From: Parapristionchus giblindavisi | Taxonomy: Eukaryota > Nematoda > Chromadorea > Rhabditida > Diplogasteridae | Assembly: GCA_943737045.1 (NCBI GenBank) | Contig: CALSFV010000219.1 | Coordinates: forward strand, 1,359,585 to 1,423,584 | DNA: 64,000 nt | Reading direction: 5' to 3' | Part shown: one piece after another, positions 37,601 through 50,598 of the stretch | Numbering within the stretch: the stretch's first letter is position 1 | How the letters are laid out: the number at the start of each line of letters is the position of its first letter | The notes under the pieces: model-generated | The model's database searches: none | The model's input: the letters and a program-made list of their open reading frames with translations, nothing else | What the model was told of the DNA's origin: nothing | Position numbers and translations under genes: made by a program

Positions 37601-40600
37601 CATTCGCCAATATCATCTTGTCTGCTATCTTTTCACTCACCTCTACTCTTCTCTCCTCTCTACCTCTCCTATGGTTTCTTCAATCTCTTGTGTCGTCGTC
37701 GTTCTGTCTCCCTCTACCTCTCCATCTAACCATTGCTCTTTCCCATCCCATTCTCTGCAGTCACAGAGTAGAGGGAGAATGGCTCTTCTACCTCTTCTTC
37801 TCCTTTCTTCCTTCTCTTCTCGTTCCTCTTCTCTTCTTCATCTCTTCTTTACGAGTGGCAATCGATGTCCAACGGGCTGCATTCATGTTCTTCTCTTTCT
37901 TTCCATTCTTTCTTTCCATCATTCTCTATCCTATGTTTACTGCTCCCGTCATTTACTTACTCTATCATGCTCTATCCATCTCTACTCATTTCCCTCTATA
38001 TTCCTATTTCTTCATCTCCTCTACTCGGGGGCTATTCAAGGAGTGATGTGAGACGATAAGAAGAAGATGAATAAAGGAAGGGAGGGGGAGAAGATGGATT
38101 ATGATGAGAAACTGAAGAGAGAAATGCACACGCGAATGGATAAAGTGGACAAAGACAGAGGGAAGGGAAGGCCCACGCAGAATATTAGAGAAACACAAAT
38201 ATTTAGTCTAGTGTGTTTGAAAGATATTCTTGGAGCTAATGTCAGTGTCACGTCATAATTACACGAGAAGTAGGCATAATAAGGTTATTTATTCCTTATG
38301 GATTAATAGAGCGAGAGATTAATCTATTGCAAAAATTGCGAGGGATTATAAGCTATTATTAAATCTCGTTGAGAGAGTTGTTTTCATTTAGTCATACATG
38401 TGACTGATTGCATCTTGCTACTCTTATTTACTCTTGCTTAGTTTTTTTGTTTTGTTGTTTTGTCATTTCTCTCCTTGTGCCTCGACCAATGCCGAAGCCG
38501 TTTTTTTTTGTATACGAAATGAAATGAATGGAGAAAAGTAATTTATAAAGAAGTAGTGGTTAAAGGAGAGGAGTGAATACAAAATGAACATGGAATGATA
38601 TATAGATGAAGTAGTAATATTACTAGTAGTATTAGTAGGCGTATTGATCGAAGAACTAATGAATACAAAATAGAAAGAAGTGTAATGAATGAATAGAGGA
38701 AGATAACGAACTAGAAATAGGTACGATGCATGCAATTTTTAAGCCCAAAATAACTGTGTTCTTGCTATCTTATTTGATTCTGTGGCCGTATGCAAGAACC
38801 GTTTTCCGGGGAAATGTGACGTCATTAGCGTAGTCGGAGGCATTTTCCAAAAATCCTCCGCCTACGCTAATGACGTCACATTTTCCCGGAAAACGGTTTT
38901 CCAATTGTTCTTGCATACGGCCACTGGATAATTCAAATTATTTAAAAAAAATACAATAAAATCAAAGATAGTTAGAGGGACCGGGAAACGAAAAACAAGT
39001 TGATCTCATATAAAAGAGCTTGAAGTTCTGTTTCGAAATATATACATCTTATATCATACGAATTCTGTGGTAAGGAGAACGGCGCAGCTAACAAACTACA
39101 GTCTGCTCCAGATAGCGGGAGCCTTTTCCCAATTGCCACACCAACTCTTTGAATACGGCTTGAAATTGAAGATTTTGATAATAATTCTATCCGCAGTGGG
39201 GAATTATGAAGAATAAAACTCAATAATAGGCTATTTTGAGCTTTTCGATGGAGTTAGCATACTGTAGTTCGGAAACCTGTGTGGAGCAGGCTACAGTAAT
39301 CCAACTTCTTACCAGAGCGTCTTTTCAAACTTTCAAATACATATTTCTGAATAGTTCTTTGAGCTTATCAACATGAGATAAACTATTTCAAATCGAAATT
39401 TTTGGATGCCAGCTGCCTTTAAAATAAATATTTCATTTTCAGCAAGCACAACAGCACATGGCTAACCTCGGTGTTCGTCCTCCAATGGCAATGATGGTAC
39501 CAATGCAGTTGGGTGGAGTTATGCCCGGTCCTCCCGTTGCCCCTACTGATCCTAGTCGACCAATCTCTGTCGCTGCATCCACACTACCGCCTACTCCAGC
39601 TATGCTCTCTCCAGCATCAGTTGTTCCGGTACGGTTTAGCCGCAATTATTGATTTTTTCGTTCAACGTTATATAAACAGTATTTGATTGTGATGTTTAAT
39701 TTATCTATTGACCCGATGTGGGCGGAGCATGGATACAGATAAATTGATGAATATAAACAAGAAAGTTATCATTCAAACTGACATTTTTATAGGTGTCGGC
39801 CGACATGGTGAATCCAGCGATTCCATTCGCCCCTATGTTCAGCTCTGGTCCCATGAACCACACTCCTCTCAACGATGACACCCTCAAGGACTTTGTCCGC
39901 AAGCAAATGTATCTTTTTTACTAATTAGTTGTTTATTTTGCTCAACATGATTTATACGTCATTATGCGAATTTGTTTAATTCGTATTTATTTAACGTATT
40001 TCAGTGAGTACTACATGTCGGAAGAGAATCTACAAAAGGATTTCTTCCTTCGTCGTAAGATGACTCCAGATGGATTCCTTCCATTGAGTCTCATCGCATC
40101 TTTCCCTCGTGTTCGTCAACTCACTGGCGATATCGCCCTCATTATGGAGGGACTCCGTGATTCAGATAAGGTGAAGAACTTCTGCCAACTTATAAATTCC
40201 TTCGTGAAACATTAATTCAAAGGGTGATTCTATGAACTATCCACAATATTTTTCTTGTTATGTAGATCGTGTCAACTTGTTTCTTTTCATCTAGTCGCGC
40301 AATTATACAGAGTCGGTGCCTGGTAACGGTATTAGTGGTTTAGGGAATAATTCCTAGTACCAAGGCCACAAATGGTTGCGTTTCTTCCCAATTTCTAGCG
40401 ACAACTCGCGCTGGCCTTTAACCTCGTCGTCATTTTTGTGCGAGTGGAACGATGTGTGTGTCTCATATCATAGAGTCTGCCTTGAAGATGGCTTACTCGC
40501 CTATTACACTGGTTGTGACCTTGACTGATCTTGATGTGGGTGGACAAAGAGGGGACCTAACGAGGGTTTGGAATGAATGAATGAAGGATGAGTGTGCGTT

Positions 40601-43600
40601 TGGACAGATAATGTTATTCACACAGAGGGGATCTATCTCCAATTCTAATAGGCTAATGTTTGAGCAGACTGAAGAAAAAGGGTAAAGGATAGCGCTTAGT
40701 ACGGGCTATTACGGAAAAGGGCATCTTGTTTGTTCAATTGTCAGGATGACGCATGCTTCTGTCTACTCTATTCATATCTATCTCTTGTTCAGGTTGAATT
40801 GGACAACTCTGGTGGACTTGTCCGTCCGAGAGACGATCCAGGCCGTTGGCCACTTCCTCCTGCTGTTCCTACTGCCGGTGCCCCAGAGATTCCACCGTCA
40901 ACCAGCACAGCAACGTCGCCTTCTGCTCCCGCACCCACAGCACAACCAGCAACTGCTGCTGCTCCTTCGAAGCCCGCAGCTGCCCCTGCTCCAACCAAGA
41001 ACGCCCCTCCCAAGAAGGAGCAACAACCACAACAGAAGAAGAAGGAAAGGTGAGCATAAATGATCACGAGAGAGGTGCACTAGTACCCCTGGAAAAATTA
41101 TAGATTTACGTAAAAGAGTAAATGACAAAGCAAAAAAATTCATATTTACTGGTATTTATATGACATTTAATGAATGTATAGTTTAAAAAAAATTTAAATG
41201 AGGATTTGCGGCATACCTTTCTTATTTATTATTCTTCATTACCAATCAATGAACGTATTCGTTTGAGATGCGCAAAAATGAATCTTTTCCCAAAAAATTA
41301 ACGGGGCATCAGTGCTTTGGTGAAAAAAAAGTTAGCTATAAGTCCAGCTGATCGGCTTGATGTTCATATTTAAATTTTCAAAAAATACTATTCACTCTTC
41401 ACTCACTTTTCAGGAGTATACCACCGTCATCGTTGCCAAAGGCATCAATTGACCCTCCATCACAATCACAACAAGAACAAGTACAACCAGCTGCAGTGCA
41501 ACCTGCTCCCAGTTTACCTCAGACTCCCAAAGTAGAGGAGGTTGAGGAGACGTGGCAAGAGGTTAAGACGAAGAAGAAGAAGGGAGGAAAGAGTGGTGGA
41601 GGTAGTGGAAATGCTACCACTATTGCTGGAGGATCTGCTGCTCAAAACTCATCTGAGGTTAGTAATGTTTAAAACTAATTTCTTTATCTCATAGTTTATT
41701 TTAAAGACATGTGATTGTAGGACGGAGATTACTCGATGAAGAAGGAGGCTCTCGAGTTCCATTTTGATGCCGAGATGGTGGATGGAGTGGAAGAGACTGG
41801 CAATACTGCCAATTCATCAACTACTCCTAAGAGGGAAGGTGTTGGAAGGGGAAAGAATCGATTGAATGTGTATGTTTTGAAAAGAACTTATTGATTTGTT
41901 AGTGAACAATCAATAAAGATTCATGACTGAAACAATGATTACTTGTAGTGCTGAAACCGAAGAGATGGCTGATGATGTTGTCGACAAGCTCATCATTATG
42001 ACTCCATCCAAGCGAACACTCGACAAAACTGCCGTGTATCAGGTGAGAGCTGCAGGATTACTGTAGATGTAGGATAATATGGGTTTATTGATTGTCGATG
42101 AATGTACTCTTTGCAGTCACGAAATAAGTCAAACGCCGAGTTGAATGAACAGGTCGAAATTGGTTTGAGGCGATATGAGGAGGAACTGTGGAGCAAGGTT
42201 CCCGAGCAACAATTGCCACAGGTACGATATTTAGACTATTGTGATTTATTTATTTGTTAATTTTACTTAAATTTTAAATTTGTGTATTTATCTAACGATC
42301 ACAACTGCATCCCTCATTCATATTGTAACTCTATTCTCACTTGTCGTTGCTTTCTCTTGCATATTTAGATCTACATATGATGGTGTGTGCCATTGTGATC
42401 GATTAATGTATTACCCAGCATCTGATCTTTGATCTCTGAATGTTCGTTGGTACATATTGTGATAGAGAGATAGTGAGAGTTTGGTGTGTTTCCAGATGAA
42501 GGTTGGGACGATCTCTGCTGATCAGCTGGCAGCGATGAGAGGAGAGGATAAGGGTGCATCAGTGGATCCTCAATCACCACCAGTCATTCCACCCCCTCAG
42601 GGTGTATCCACTCCACCTCCATCAGTATGGACACAGAAGGCACAGGAACGAGCACGAGCTGTTGATGCTACCATTGTACGACACTCTTCTATCTCTACTT
42701 CTTTTGCACTTTTTAAATTTATTTTAATTGTAAAAATATTGTGAACAATCCTTGCACTCTTGATCCCTACATTTTTTTTATTTTGCAGTATTGTTTGGAA
42801 TTTATTCTAATTCTAACTCTTAAATAGTGTCATAGACTCGATAGTGCATAAATGTTGTATTGTATGTTCTATGGTATCGTGATTTGCAGCCCAAGTCGCC
42901 ATTGATGCGACAGGAATCGAAGACAGACAAGAAGATCACTCGATTCTATCCCGTCAATAAGCCAGCCACCACACTCGATGTGCAGTCGCCAAGGAAACAA
43001 AAGACTAGACACTCGGAGAATCCACCCACGGAGATGAGTGTAGGATGGGTGCTTGGAACGAGCGAAGAGGTACGGTAGATATATCGATTTCGTTTATTGT
43101 GCTATACATCGTGAGGAGTACTGTGGTAAATGTGCAGTAAAGTTGTATTTTGTGGCATCAAATCCCCCTCTAAATTGCATATGTACAAAATTAAGTAATG
43201 CTCCGTTTATCGATTGATTAAATTGAAGGCCCCTCAGCTGCCACCAGTGGCCATTGCTGCTAGCAGCAGTCAGATGCCCCAAGGCCATCCCAGTGTTGCC
43301 CTTCTCGGAGAATGCGACTTCAAGCCAGCAGTGAGTGTTTAATGACCAGTTAAACAACATGTTTATGTGGTGCCTTGCATATTTATATAATTACATAATA
43401 ATTATAGGTGTACTCCGCATGGCGTGAGTCGTGTCTGAAGCAGCGTCAGTCATTGGGATATGAATGTGCAGAGATGAACACATTGTATCGATTCTGGTCA
43501 TTCTTCCTTCGTGATAACTTCAATCGTAAGATGTTCGAGGAGTTCCGACGATTGGCTAAGGATGACAATGAAAAGGGGTGAGTAGACATTTACAATTATT

Positions 43601-44064
43601 TTTAAGCATTATTCTAATTAATGATGGCATTTGCAGTTTCCGTTACGGTATCGAGGCGCTGTTCCGCTTCTACAACTATGGTCTTGAGAAGAAGTTCCGA
43701 CCAGAACTCTTCAGGTTATTCCAAGAGGATACCATCATTGATATGAATGGTGGACAATTGTATGGTGTTGAAAAGTTCTGGATGTTCATGAACAAGTGAG
43801 TTTTATTGAATTCCTCATTTGTACCGGATTACTGTATTTGTTTTTAAATGTTTTTACGGTTGTTTATCTTTAGCTACCGTTGCGCCAACCAATTGCTTGT
43901 GGAAAAGCCACTTGAGGACAAGCTGAAGGAGTTCAAGTCTGAAGGAGACTTCTACGTGGTTAGTATTATATTTATTATGTTCTATGGCAATCATAAGTTA
44001 ATCAATCAATACGATTAATCATTACTTTCAGAACGCTAAGGCCAAGAAAGCCGAGATCGCCTAA
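31601..44064 (+). CDS. larp-1: La-related protein 1 (LARP1)
   Basis: Twenty-six exons, 1260 residues: 31601-32009, 32165-32238, 32364-32408, 32667-32798, 32872-32940, 33046-33159, 33418-33530, 35232-35482, 35650-35738, 35957-36073, 36633-36776, 39443-39628, 39793-39908, 40005-40170, 40793-41049, 41414-41657, 41721-41869, 41949-42042, 42117-42221, 42496-42675, 42890-43069, 43229-43330, 43408-43577, 43637-43795, 43874-43958, 44032-44064. The N-terminus is disordered, with RG and Lys/Glu-rich runs. The La motif is at about residues 605-675 ([33 protein letters not shown]). The C-terminal DM15 region is at about 1100-1250 ([54 protein letters not shown]). LARP1 binds 5' TOP mRNAs and the cap and controls their translation and stability downstream of TORC1; the DM15 region contacts the cap. 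Introns 7 (1.7 kb) and 11 (2.7 kb) are unusually long. The first 10 bases after exon 5 could be read differently (exon 6 may start at 32985), so the 33046 start is a choice. Confidence 0.95.
34624..35190. mobile_element. Foldback/TIR element in LARP1 intron 7
   Basis: GACGGGTCTCAACTTGTCCT at the left pairs with AGGACGAGTTGAGAACCGTC at the right; the inverted arms continue through ATCAGTTTTCGATGCTGATT, about 80 bp per arm. The interior has no recognisable transposase. The inner arm word ATCAGTTTTCGATGCTGATTACGAAT also occurs at about 13177-13203 next to the giant palindrome, so the family is dispersed. Confidence 0.7.
36777..39442. other. Long LARP1 intron 11, mostly low-complexity
   Basis: Contains long CTCTTC-rich runs (37600-38000) and its GA-rich continuation (38060-38180), no believable exon, and the hairpin element at 38782-38923. 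The many short frames in it are compositional artefacts of the TC-rich sequence. Confidence 0.5.
38782..38923. repeat. Perfect-type hairpin element with TGACGTCA
   Basis: GTGGCCGTATGCAAGAACCG at the left pairs with the inverted end CTTGCATACGGCCAC. The stem continues through GTGACGTCATTAGCGTAG / CTACGCTAATGACGTCAC, leaving a loop of about 15 nt. The stem carries CRE-like TGACGTCA palindromes on both arms. It is a small MITE, about 142 bp. Confidence 0.8.
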
Positions 44065-47000
44065 GATGATCATAGGAAATGGTTACTCTTCTATAGACAA
44101 CACAGAGACACCGATCTCTTATCCTTCTCAACTACGGTTACAGTAACCCTCTACCAGACATACGTATGCAACAAGCCTGCTCTGAAGCTCAGTATACCGT
44201 CGTTCTCTGATCATTCATTATCATCATCATTCGTTCATTGATTATGTATTATTATTATCTCTTATGATTATTATCACACATTTACGTAGTAGTTATTTGT
44301 TTCTCTTTTGTTTATTTTCTTTTCTCTTGTAATTTTACTCCTCCCCACTTCCCTAATTTTGTCCGTTAACACCCGACGCCCATTCTATCATCATCATCAA
44401 TACTCTCACTCCTTCTACCTTCTAATCGCACCTGCACAATAAATATATCATCCGCTCACTCTATGCGTGTAGCCGCCTTTCGTTTTCTTTGTGTCCCCTG
44501 TTTCACCCCTTCACCCCCATAATCTCCCGTAGTAGTATCTACAACCAAACTATAATGCTAAGTCAGAATCTATCCTTGTTCCACTCTGCTGTTTCATGTT
44601 CAACTCTAAAGAGTAACCAATCAATCGATAACATTGGTCTCTCTATCACAGCTTATATCCCATCATCATCACCACCACCCAATCCCCGTTGTTGTTGCCG
44701 ATGTTTTACTGACTTCCGGCGCGTGTTGTTACTACTATGCAGAGAAAAGAAAACCAGTTAGTTATATAACCCAATTTATGTTCTTTTTTGCGTCCTCACT
44801 AATTCGTGTAAATTTCATTTACCCCTTTCATCTGTTTATCGAACCCCGTTCAGGATATTTTTTGTCTGTTTTGTCTTGCTTTTCCGTATCATTATTTTTC
44901 TCGCTTTGAGCTAGTTTTCCAATGGTTAGCGCATCTCTCCCGTTCGATGTATGATCTTTGATCTTAGTATGTACACCATTGTGTTCTGTCTGTATGTATG
45001 TGCTGTTGGAGGAAGTGCTGGCAGAGTGCCAAGAACGAAAGGATGTGTGATTAAGTGTGCTAGAATGGTATACGGTAGGCAGAATTCTGAAATACGGTAC
45101 AAAGAAAAGAAGGTAAGATTTGATAGATAGACGGAAGCACTGTATCTCTCGGTTACAGTACACCATCCAACAGTACATGCGCACAACAGATCCATCACTT
45201 TTATATCCTTGTTGCTAATTAGAACATATTGAAGCTAATAAGGTATCGTTCTGCTCATTTGTCCAATCTTTCTATCCGACTAGCTTTTTTTCTTTTTTTT
45301 AGATTGATTATTATTCGTTATTCCATTGTACCACCCAATTGCACATCTTATACCACACAACTGCACATCTTTGTTGACTCCGCACATGCCTTAGTTTTCT
45401 TCCCACCCTGACCTCTGCCCTCCCTTTCTCCATCTGTTTTTAATATATGTTATAACTTTTCTCCCATTTCCTTGTTGTCGATGCATCGTTATGTGTATAT
45501 GTGTAAGCACTGCTCGGAAGATAAGTGATATAATACCATCTATGTAAGCTTATCTGTCCATAGTCAATCGTTACTTTGACGATGCAGTGTACTTGAGAGT
45601 GTGTGTGCAGTTATATCGGAGAGTGTATCGACCATAAGAAAGAATGAGAGATAAGCTCCGCCCCCACATAGAAGTATATTCTGATATAGTAGTTAGTTGT
45701 TAGAGATGTTGTACACTAGAACGGTGTCCATCTCACCTTTCGTTGAAACTGTAGTCTGACAACCTGTTAAGTAGTCTTTTAGTAGACGTCAAAGTATATG
45801 TTTATTATATAAAACACCAATATTACCTTTTTTCACTCGCCTTCATCTATTCTTCCAATCCATTATCCCTTTCCAATGACTATGTTAACTCATCTCTTCA
45901 TTGCTAATCTTTCGTTTTCATTCAATTGAGAATCCATTCGCTCTTCCAATATGATTGTTGCCTTTTTCTTCGCTCTTATTTTTATTTTCACGATCGATCG
46001 AAAATGAATCCTTATTATCCCGCCCCGTACATCTCTCCGAGCCAAGCAGTATCATTCAATTGACTATGCACGATGTTTAGTACTATATCTATATATCTAC
46101 TACTACTACTGTCTCTTCTATCTTTATCATTATCTCGTTAGTAATGAATCTGCCTACTCTATATCTTATTATCCTAATGAACAACCGCACTCTCATACAT
46201 ACAACAACTATAAGAATAACGTCGTGTACCCTGCTGTTTCCTATTCGCTAAGTAGTATAACCCCGCCCATTTTGTCAATATGTGTGTTGCTGTATGTTTG
46301 TGTCTCTGTCAGTCTGTCTCTCTGTCAACGGTAGATTGCTCATTCTGCTATCATATATGATCCCATCCATTGTAATCGTTAACTATCATTGGCTAGTCTT
46401 CGTCTCCCTACTACACCCCTGCTACAATCTCTTGTTTTCGTGAAAGAAAGTTTTTATGTACTCTTTGTATGTGTGTGCGTTTCAAACAGTTCTTTCCTTG
46501 TCTCACACTCATTTTCTTCTGATACGATCGATGATAACACATGTATTCAATAACCGGATGAGTAGTCGTTGACAGTTACACACATACACATGAACATACG
46601 TACACAGATATTTGTTATCAGTGTTGATGACTGACAGTAATCTCGGATTGATCCCTACCGTTCTTTTCACTTTTACTTCATCTCTGCCGTCCTTTGCACA
46701 CTCGTGTTTTCAATGTTAGTTCAGAAATATCGCCTACCGTATACCACACTTTGCTCATAACGTACACGTAATTACTCGGTTCTATCTATGTCACTATTCA
46801 TTCATTTATTTTATGCTAAAACTAAATGGTAATGAAAAATTGTAGTTATCGATTGGCATAACGTAATTTCTATAATATCTTTTGTTCGTAAGTTTTTTCA
46901 TACGAACAAAGATGATACTCTCAACGTAAATCCAAGGTTTATAAAAATGCTTTGTTCTCATATATAATCAATATTCGATTGTTACCGTAGCTATATTCGA

Positions 47001-47528
47001 TACACACATGTCGTCATATCACTTCTGCTGCGTGTGTGTATCGTAATCAGCTCCTTTGTTGTCCCATCCATCTATCAATCAATAATTGTGTGCGCTTATG
47101 ATATTGTTCAGTTTTACGATAAATATTTGTTTATCATCTGAAAGATTATCTTATCGCTATTATTAAATGATTATAAAACGGAATGGGAAGATCACAAACA
47201 TTGCGAATCAATCAATAATTGTGTGTACAATATAAATAAATATTTGGCTGAGACTCTCAAAGACCACACGCAGATCAAATTCGTAAGAATTAGCTACTGA
47301 GAAAACAAGGCTATAAAACAACTATGAGATAATGTAAGGGGTGAATTTCAATTGATAAGCATGAAATAAAGATTAATCAATATGATCAGCAGCAGTAATA
47401 AACTTTCTTTTTATAATGATATCTTTCTCAACTCAATTCAATTGTATTCAATTCAACTCAATAGGGGACTCAGATCAAGTTCCCAATTAGGTATCGTAGC
47501 TGATTGATCAAGGAGGTACAGTAATCCT
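44065..47528. other. 3.46 kb without coding exons between convergent LARP1 and TMEM33
   Basis: The sequence is pyrimidine-rich near 44200-44560 and then mixed. Candidate poly(A) signals are at 44439, 47226, 47369 and 47398. It probably holds the LARP1 3' UTR, perhaps alternative long forms. No RNA gene or transposon was recognised. The ORFs in it have no splice-supported or protein-like features. Confidence 0.45.
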
Positions 47529-50500
47529 TTAAAAGGCGGGCGCGAGATTCGAAATGACACCTACGGCGCGGTTAATAAGCGATGCCACAATGGTTGGACA
47601 CGATGGAGAATAGGAGATTTGTTGGAGTGAACAACGCATCTGGAATATATTAATCAATCAATAATCGATAGATTACGGTAGACAAAGAACATTATTGATC
47701 AATCAATAAATCGATAATGAACTACCGTATACCTGATAGAATGCTTGTCGAGTGTACGGGTTACGACGAGAAGCATAACGCATTGTGAGGAAGCGATAGT
47801 AGACGAATGGTACGAAGAGTGAAGCCTTGCCTGCAATAATAACCAATCAATAAAGGAGACTGGAGAAGATTATTATCGATTAATTGGTACATGCGGTTTC
47901 GTATACAGTATACGACTTTTTCAAATACTATAGCGTTCTTACCGTACATAATTACAACCAATCAATTAAAGCATAAACTAGAAGGATTATCTATTGAGGC
48001 AGAAACATTTCCACTCTGGCATGAGCCAATGACTAATATTAGCATTTCATGTACTTACCAACTAGTAGTGATAGCTCGAACATAAAAGATAAATCAATAG
48101 TCGTGATTTGAAGTACAGCGAATCAATCGATAATACAGTATGAAAACATACCGATGAGGATGAGAGACACAAGGAGAGGAATGATGAAGATCTCCGCACA
48201 GGCAATGATACCTGAAATAAATTAATTTTTTATCGAGATTAATATCCAAGAAATCTTCGTCTCATCGAAATATCGAAGTAATAGAAGAAGATGAAACACC
48301 AAATCAGCAGGTGCAATCATACATTTTCATACTCTCACAATGCAGGATTGACCCACTATATACAGCTCATTTTTTTCCCGAAAAAATATAATTTCAGCTC
48401 AAAACAATGATTTTTCTAACTGTAAAAATACATGGGCGCAATTTAGAGATTTGTAATTGGAAAATACTATTGTTATAAGTTGATATGAATAAATTTATTG
48501 ATACAATTGAACAGTTCTTCATCTATCGTAACTTTATAACGGTCAACGTATAGTAAAAAAAATTCATGGAAAACAACTGGATGAGAGTGCATACCGAGGC
48601 AGTTCTGTGTCTGAGCAGCACAGAATGCAGCGAGACGAGTACAGAAGGAAGAGTTGCCACGACCAGTGTTCTACAAATCAATATGTATGCTTAAATCAAT
48701 CAATATTTATACTTATCAATACATCATCTGATTAGCATAGGTTAAAGGGAATAAGGCTGTCATAGCATAAAATCGTATACACGGAAAACGATTTTCATAA
48801 CGATTTTGATGAAGAAAGTGAGTTAATTAAAGTTTGATGTAACAACGATTTCACAGGTAGAATGCTAGTATGAGATTCTCTCGTTTATAATTTCATCACT
48901 ATTACACGGAACATGATTCCATTTCAGAATCAACTCAAGATTCATAAGTAATCTCTCCAACAATCAATACGAGTTGTCCAAAGCTACCGTAACCAGTTCC
49001 CCTCCCCACCACAAACCTGCATGATGACGACGGCAAAGTTGGCGGAATGAAGAGCTGCGTAGAGAGCGAGAGGAAGTAGAGCCATCGTGGCGGTACCCGA
49101 AGTGAGGAACAACACACAGTAGAAGAGATAGTGGGCAGAGTCCTGAACAGATATTCGTGGAGTACGGTAGGAACAAAATGATGATTACGGCGAAAAATCG
49201 AATCTGCAGTACGGTATTATTATAGCAATGACAAAATCTTAATCGAATAGCATAAGTAAATAGAACAGGATGGAAGCGCGCATACTGAAATAAATGAAAG
49301 TGAAAAGTGATCATTTCAGGGAATATTCAAAAAAAAAAACACAGATAATTATTGATTGGAGAGTATCTACTAGTTTGATAGGAAATAAGCAGAATGATTA
49401 CATTTGAATGAATCAATCAATCAGTAACGTAAGAGCCACAGTATACCTCAGAGATCAATCGTGCCAGGAACTCGCGTGAGAGTGAGAACGATCCGAGCCG
49501 TTGTTGTAGTCGGAGTGCATTAGTTGCCGCCGCTATAAAATCGTTATTTAAAGAAGAAGACAAGCGATATAACAATTCCGCCATAAATGAGCATATAATA
49601 TTCGAAATATGAGTACCCCAGCCATAATTATGTTTTGATCACTTTCATAGCTGATTCCTGTTTTCCCCAACACTAAACATGAATGCATCTGTCACAATGT
49701 CATTCAAGTACAACCTCCATCTTCTACATGGGCGGGGTACATGGGGCTCAACTCTACAGCTTGAATTCGAACAGAAAATTGTAAAAAGGTAGTTTTACAT
49801 ATTTTTCTTTCGCATTCAAAAATATTTTTAAATTTCACCTAAACGTCAGTTTTCGAAAATCCATAATCTTACAGGGGCCATCCCTATGTCGGCGCCCATG
49901 TATGCCACTAATTAAAGAGTGAGAACCCTTTGCTAGTGGTATATTCACTATGAATTGCTCTCTCACAAATAGAAATCAATGAAATAGTCTGTGAAAGGAA
50001 GAGACGTCTGACTAGTATTAAAAGGACAACACTCATTGCATAATCCTATCAATTCTGTTCAATAGAAACACTCCACAACACATACATGTCATTCATAAGA
50101 TTCGACCTCAAACGACACATTTCTAAACTCGTTAAAATGAAAGCGCCAATGCGGAAAATATATAAAAAAAGAAAAAAAAAGAAAAAAAATAAAATATATT
50201 CTAAATTGTCTTGGCACATTTCAATAGAAATCTAACAACATACCAGCGGCAATCGCCTTATAGTAGTATGTATCCGGGTTTGAGTTGCCAGGTATGAAGA
50301 ATGAAATGGTGAAGAAGAGTGTGAGTAGTCTCGTTGCGAACAGAACACAATCCATAGTACGCAACTTGACGAACTCCTGATTCATATATATAATAATCAC
50401 AAAATATTGATTGATGAATAGAATGACCCAAATTCGGTTTGACATAAGAAAGATTTCAAGCGAAAAAAAACTCACGGAAAGGGTCATGACAGCCGTCGAA

Positions 50501-50598
50501 CTAGTGTTGGCACCAGAATCTCCACCCGACGATGAAGAAGACGTCGATGGCTGATCTTCGCCGTTTCTTGTTGACGATTCTTCGCGAATTTCGACCAT
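47529..50598 (-). CDS. TMEM33: TMEM33/Pom33 family ER and nuclear-pore membrane protein
   Basis: Eight exons on the - strand: 50598-50476, 50376-50244, 49532-49447, 49142-49017, 48670-48595, 48211-48152, 47830-47733, 47639-47529; 270 residues, stop TAA. Landmarks shared with human TMEM33: TNALRLQQRLGSFSLSREFL, DSAHYLFYCVLFLTSG, ACAEIFIIPL, FVYYRFLTMRYASRRNPYTR and the C-terminal NRAVGVISNLAPAF. The first 40 residues are a Ser/Gly-rich acidic extension; then come four or more hydrophobic segments. The family shapes tubular ER with reticulons, interacts with PERK and helps nuclear-pore insertion. The exon at 47733-47830 carries the most conserved stretch. Introns carry short repeats but no large transposon. 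Confidence 0.93.

Noticed and set aside
37435..38258. Long frames in LARP1 intron 11 (for example 37435-38046)
   Set aside because: Ser/Leu/Phe-rich translation of CTCTTC-rich DNA in several frames at once; not coding.
40746..41143. Alternative-frame ORFs over LARP1 exon 15
   Set aside because: Shadows of the Pro/Ala/Thr-rich LARP1 frame, which is supported by phase with neighbouring exons.
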